Shown: positions 63,701-64,000 of the stretch, piece by piece
Position numbering within the stretch: position 1 is the first letter of the stretch
Layout: each line of letters opens with the position of its first letter
NCBI GenBank assembly: GCA_020846025.1
Contig: JADLER010000128.1
Coordinates: forward strand, 1 to 64,000
Reading direction: 5' to 3'
Source of the DNA: Bacteroidia bacterium
Lineage (GTDB): Bacteria > Bacteroidota > Bacteroidia > B-17B0 > Aurantibacillaceae
Length of the DNA stretch: 64,000 bases
Notes under the pieces: generated by a model
Databases searched by the model: none
What the model was told of the DNA's origin: nothing
The model's input: only the letters and a program-made list of their open reading frames with translations
Position numbers and translations under genes: made by a program

Positions 63701-64000
63701 CCATTACATAAAGGATCTGTTGTTGTTAATGTTGTTGCAAATGGAGCAGGTTCAATAATTGTTGTATTTGCTGTAGCCACACAGTTATGATCATCAGTAA
63801 CAGTTACTGTATAATTACCTGCAGGTAAATTATTTGCATTATTACTATTACCACTTGCCGCTGCTGCACCCGACCATGAATAAGTATATGGAGTTGTACC
63901 GCCTGTGGTTGAAGCTGTTGCAAAACCATTGTTACCACCGTTACAAGTGATAGTGCCTGTTGTTGGAATACTTACTGTTAATGCAGCAGGTTCAGTAATA
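60799..64000 (-). CDS. SprB-like surface protein with T9SS type B sorting domain, partial (N-terminus beyond window)
   Basis: At least 1066 codons, open to the window edge at 64000; the GTG at 63780 is internal, not a start. From the C-terminus: a T9SS type B sorting domain (about 100 residues: IPNAFTPDGDGLNDIFQP, RWGENIFSS, VPQGVYVYKLFITD), two PKD-like domains (YYWNFGDPSASPANN), two Ig-like domains, and about eight SprB-type repeats of about 75 residues. Type B domains direct proteins through the T9SS to the cell surface; SprB itself is the mobile adhesin of gliding Flavobacterium. Whether this organism glides is not shown. Confidence 0.9.
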   Translation of the reverse strand, partial: ITEPAALTVSIPTTGTITCNGGNNGFATASTTGGTTPYTYSWSGAAAASGNSNNANNLPAGNYTVTVTDDHNCVATANTTIIEPAPFATTLTTTDPLCNGSTDGTANIVWSGGVGIPTVLWQPGLQSGPSVNTLGAGNQTVTISYNSTCSSSLTFTLNQPAALTAVVSNTNSNCGQSNGSACAVVGGGTGTLSYLWSNGVTTLCNNNILAGAYTFTVTDANGCTEDASALVNDISGPVVTINSFTNVTCYGLFNGGATASITGGVPAYSINWTGAQASANTGTLVTNFGAGLHNITVTDMAGCVGTASVDITEPALFVSAIGSSTNISCFGLSDGGATVLVNGGTTPYTYAWTPSAQTNSILINVVADTYSVNVTDANGCTTTSSVVITQPQALVIAASSFTNISCFGGNNGQISTTIQGGTPGYTHVWNPTQPGNTSSPNGLGAGAYSFTVTDMNNCSVTANFNLTQPSALTSTYTALPATCGQANGSASVNIGGGIPSYSVSWNTAPIQTGLTAINMAPGTWTANITDANGCLLSQTVNIIAPPVPTITSFSVTQPSCFGLSDGEIIINYSAGTAPYTVAWSSPISQTLTSSALTQSVAGIASGVYTATLTDSYGCTTSQPVNVTQPGLLTLVVSPNVTICYGQTTQLSASGQSGTPAYSYTWSPNPFVGGGPHTVNPTVNSQYTVTVADSKGCSPSPKVINVSVTPSLAISATSATRCDGESVFFTPTITSPGNGGPYTYNWTPNTSNTPTLTATGSAPSVQTTTTYTLVVDDGCTIPTAAAVFTLITNPKPTVDFVASTTVACAPATIDFTATPGSAGNYTYSWLNDNKNSMGTGNPITYTFPDSDSIDVSVTITDNVTGCSNSLVKTNYIVLHKQPIASFYPDPQSTSVLTPSVNFVNTSMGASIYYWNFGDPSASPANNTSTLTNPGHFYDNAGNYNVYLIATSAFGCKDTAYASVEIVPDFAVYIPNAFTPDGDGLNDIFQPKGVGINEDEYRMDIYDRWGENIFSSTEFRKGWDGSVKGNSKIVPQGVYVYKLFITDLQGNKHPFVGHVTVTHKETPQ
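62110..64000 (-). repeat. Tandem SprB-like repeats in the adhesin
   Basis: About eight units of 70-80 residues, each with a cysteine and Gly-Asn/Ser start (ISCFGLSDGGATV, ISCFGGNNGQI, ITCNGGNNGFAT), then a GG-P-Y-Y-W strand pair (GGTTPYTYAWTPS) and a VTDANGC turn followed by a TQP-type end. Cysteines recur twice per unit. The array continues past the window edge. Confidence 0.85.

Noticed and set aside
1-64000. CRISPR arrays, rRNA genes, insertion-sequence transposases
   Set aside because: No regularly spaced direct repeats with unique spacers, no rRNA sequence and no transposase frame were seen on either strand.

Overview
The window is AT-rich chromosomal DNA from a member of the Bacteroidota. 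The evidence is consistent: a gliding-motility / type IX secretion (T9SS) type B C-terminal domain after SprB-like repeats, Bacteroidota-typical envelope families (DUF4292, DUF4175, PD40/TPR envelope proteins), and promoters of the TTTG-N18/19-TAnnTTTG kind with little use of Shine-Dalgarno sites. Several genes seem to start at TTG. Genus and family cannot be fixed from this sequence alone.

Layout. 1-1650 is accessory: the start of a parD antitoxin gene with its own operator, a long hairpin, an unusual tRNA-like cloverleaf and an unrecognised gene. 1690-5210 (minus) holds a glycosyltransferase, gcvT, comB and a membrane protein. 5419-9445 (plus) holds a hotdog thioesterase, clpB and a 2H phosphoesterase. 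9465-16432 (minus) holds a small unknown gene, hrpB, a tRNA-Gly/tRNA-Leu operon with clear promoter and terminator, mutS, a Spy-like secreted protein and clpS. 16512-23288 is a single giant envelope protein (TPR, PD40, carboxypeptidase-regulatory domain, coiled coil, three SPOR-like repeats). 23442-28412 is the block nucleotidyltransferase / TPR lipoprotein / DUF4292 lipoprotein / EnvC-like factor. 28533-36230 (minus) has an SDR protein with an altered active site and a dxs - DUF4175 - anti-sigma-type ATPase - ybeY - unknown cluster. 36357-45111 has a SpecificRecomb-family membrane protein, selD/selU (tRNA selenouridine), a very basic exported protein, purD, a pepD interrupted by one amber codon, rimK and a RimK-associated protease. 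45242-48187 is a second PD40/TPR envelope protein with a duplicated architecture. 48431-52472 looks accessory: an S41 peptidase and a tripartite hipB-hipS-hipT-like toxin-antitoxin operon with three operators exactly 40 bp apart. 52533-60729 returns to housekeeping (ABC-F ATPase, ClC transporter, patatin-like protein without its nucleophile, dnaX, a small CarboxypepD_reg-type protein, purN). 60799-64000 is the C-terminal part of a giant SprB-like, T9SS-exported surface protein that runs off the window.

How it fits together. Most of the window is ordinary chromosome: purine synthesis (purD, purN), isoprenoid precursor synthesis (dxs), proteostasis (clpB, clpS), repair and replication (mutS, dnaX), and translation or RNA handling (ybeY, selU, rimK, tRNAs). 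Cell-envelope genes are mixed in. The two PD40 proteins and the SprB-like adhesin fit a T9SS/gliding-type surface. The most distinctive items are the split HipA system with 40-bp phased operators, the giant PorE-like protein ending in SPOR rather than OmpA domains, the tRNA-like element beside parD, and four proteins or genes with damaged or missing catalytic features (patatin, SDR, EnvC-like, pepD).
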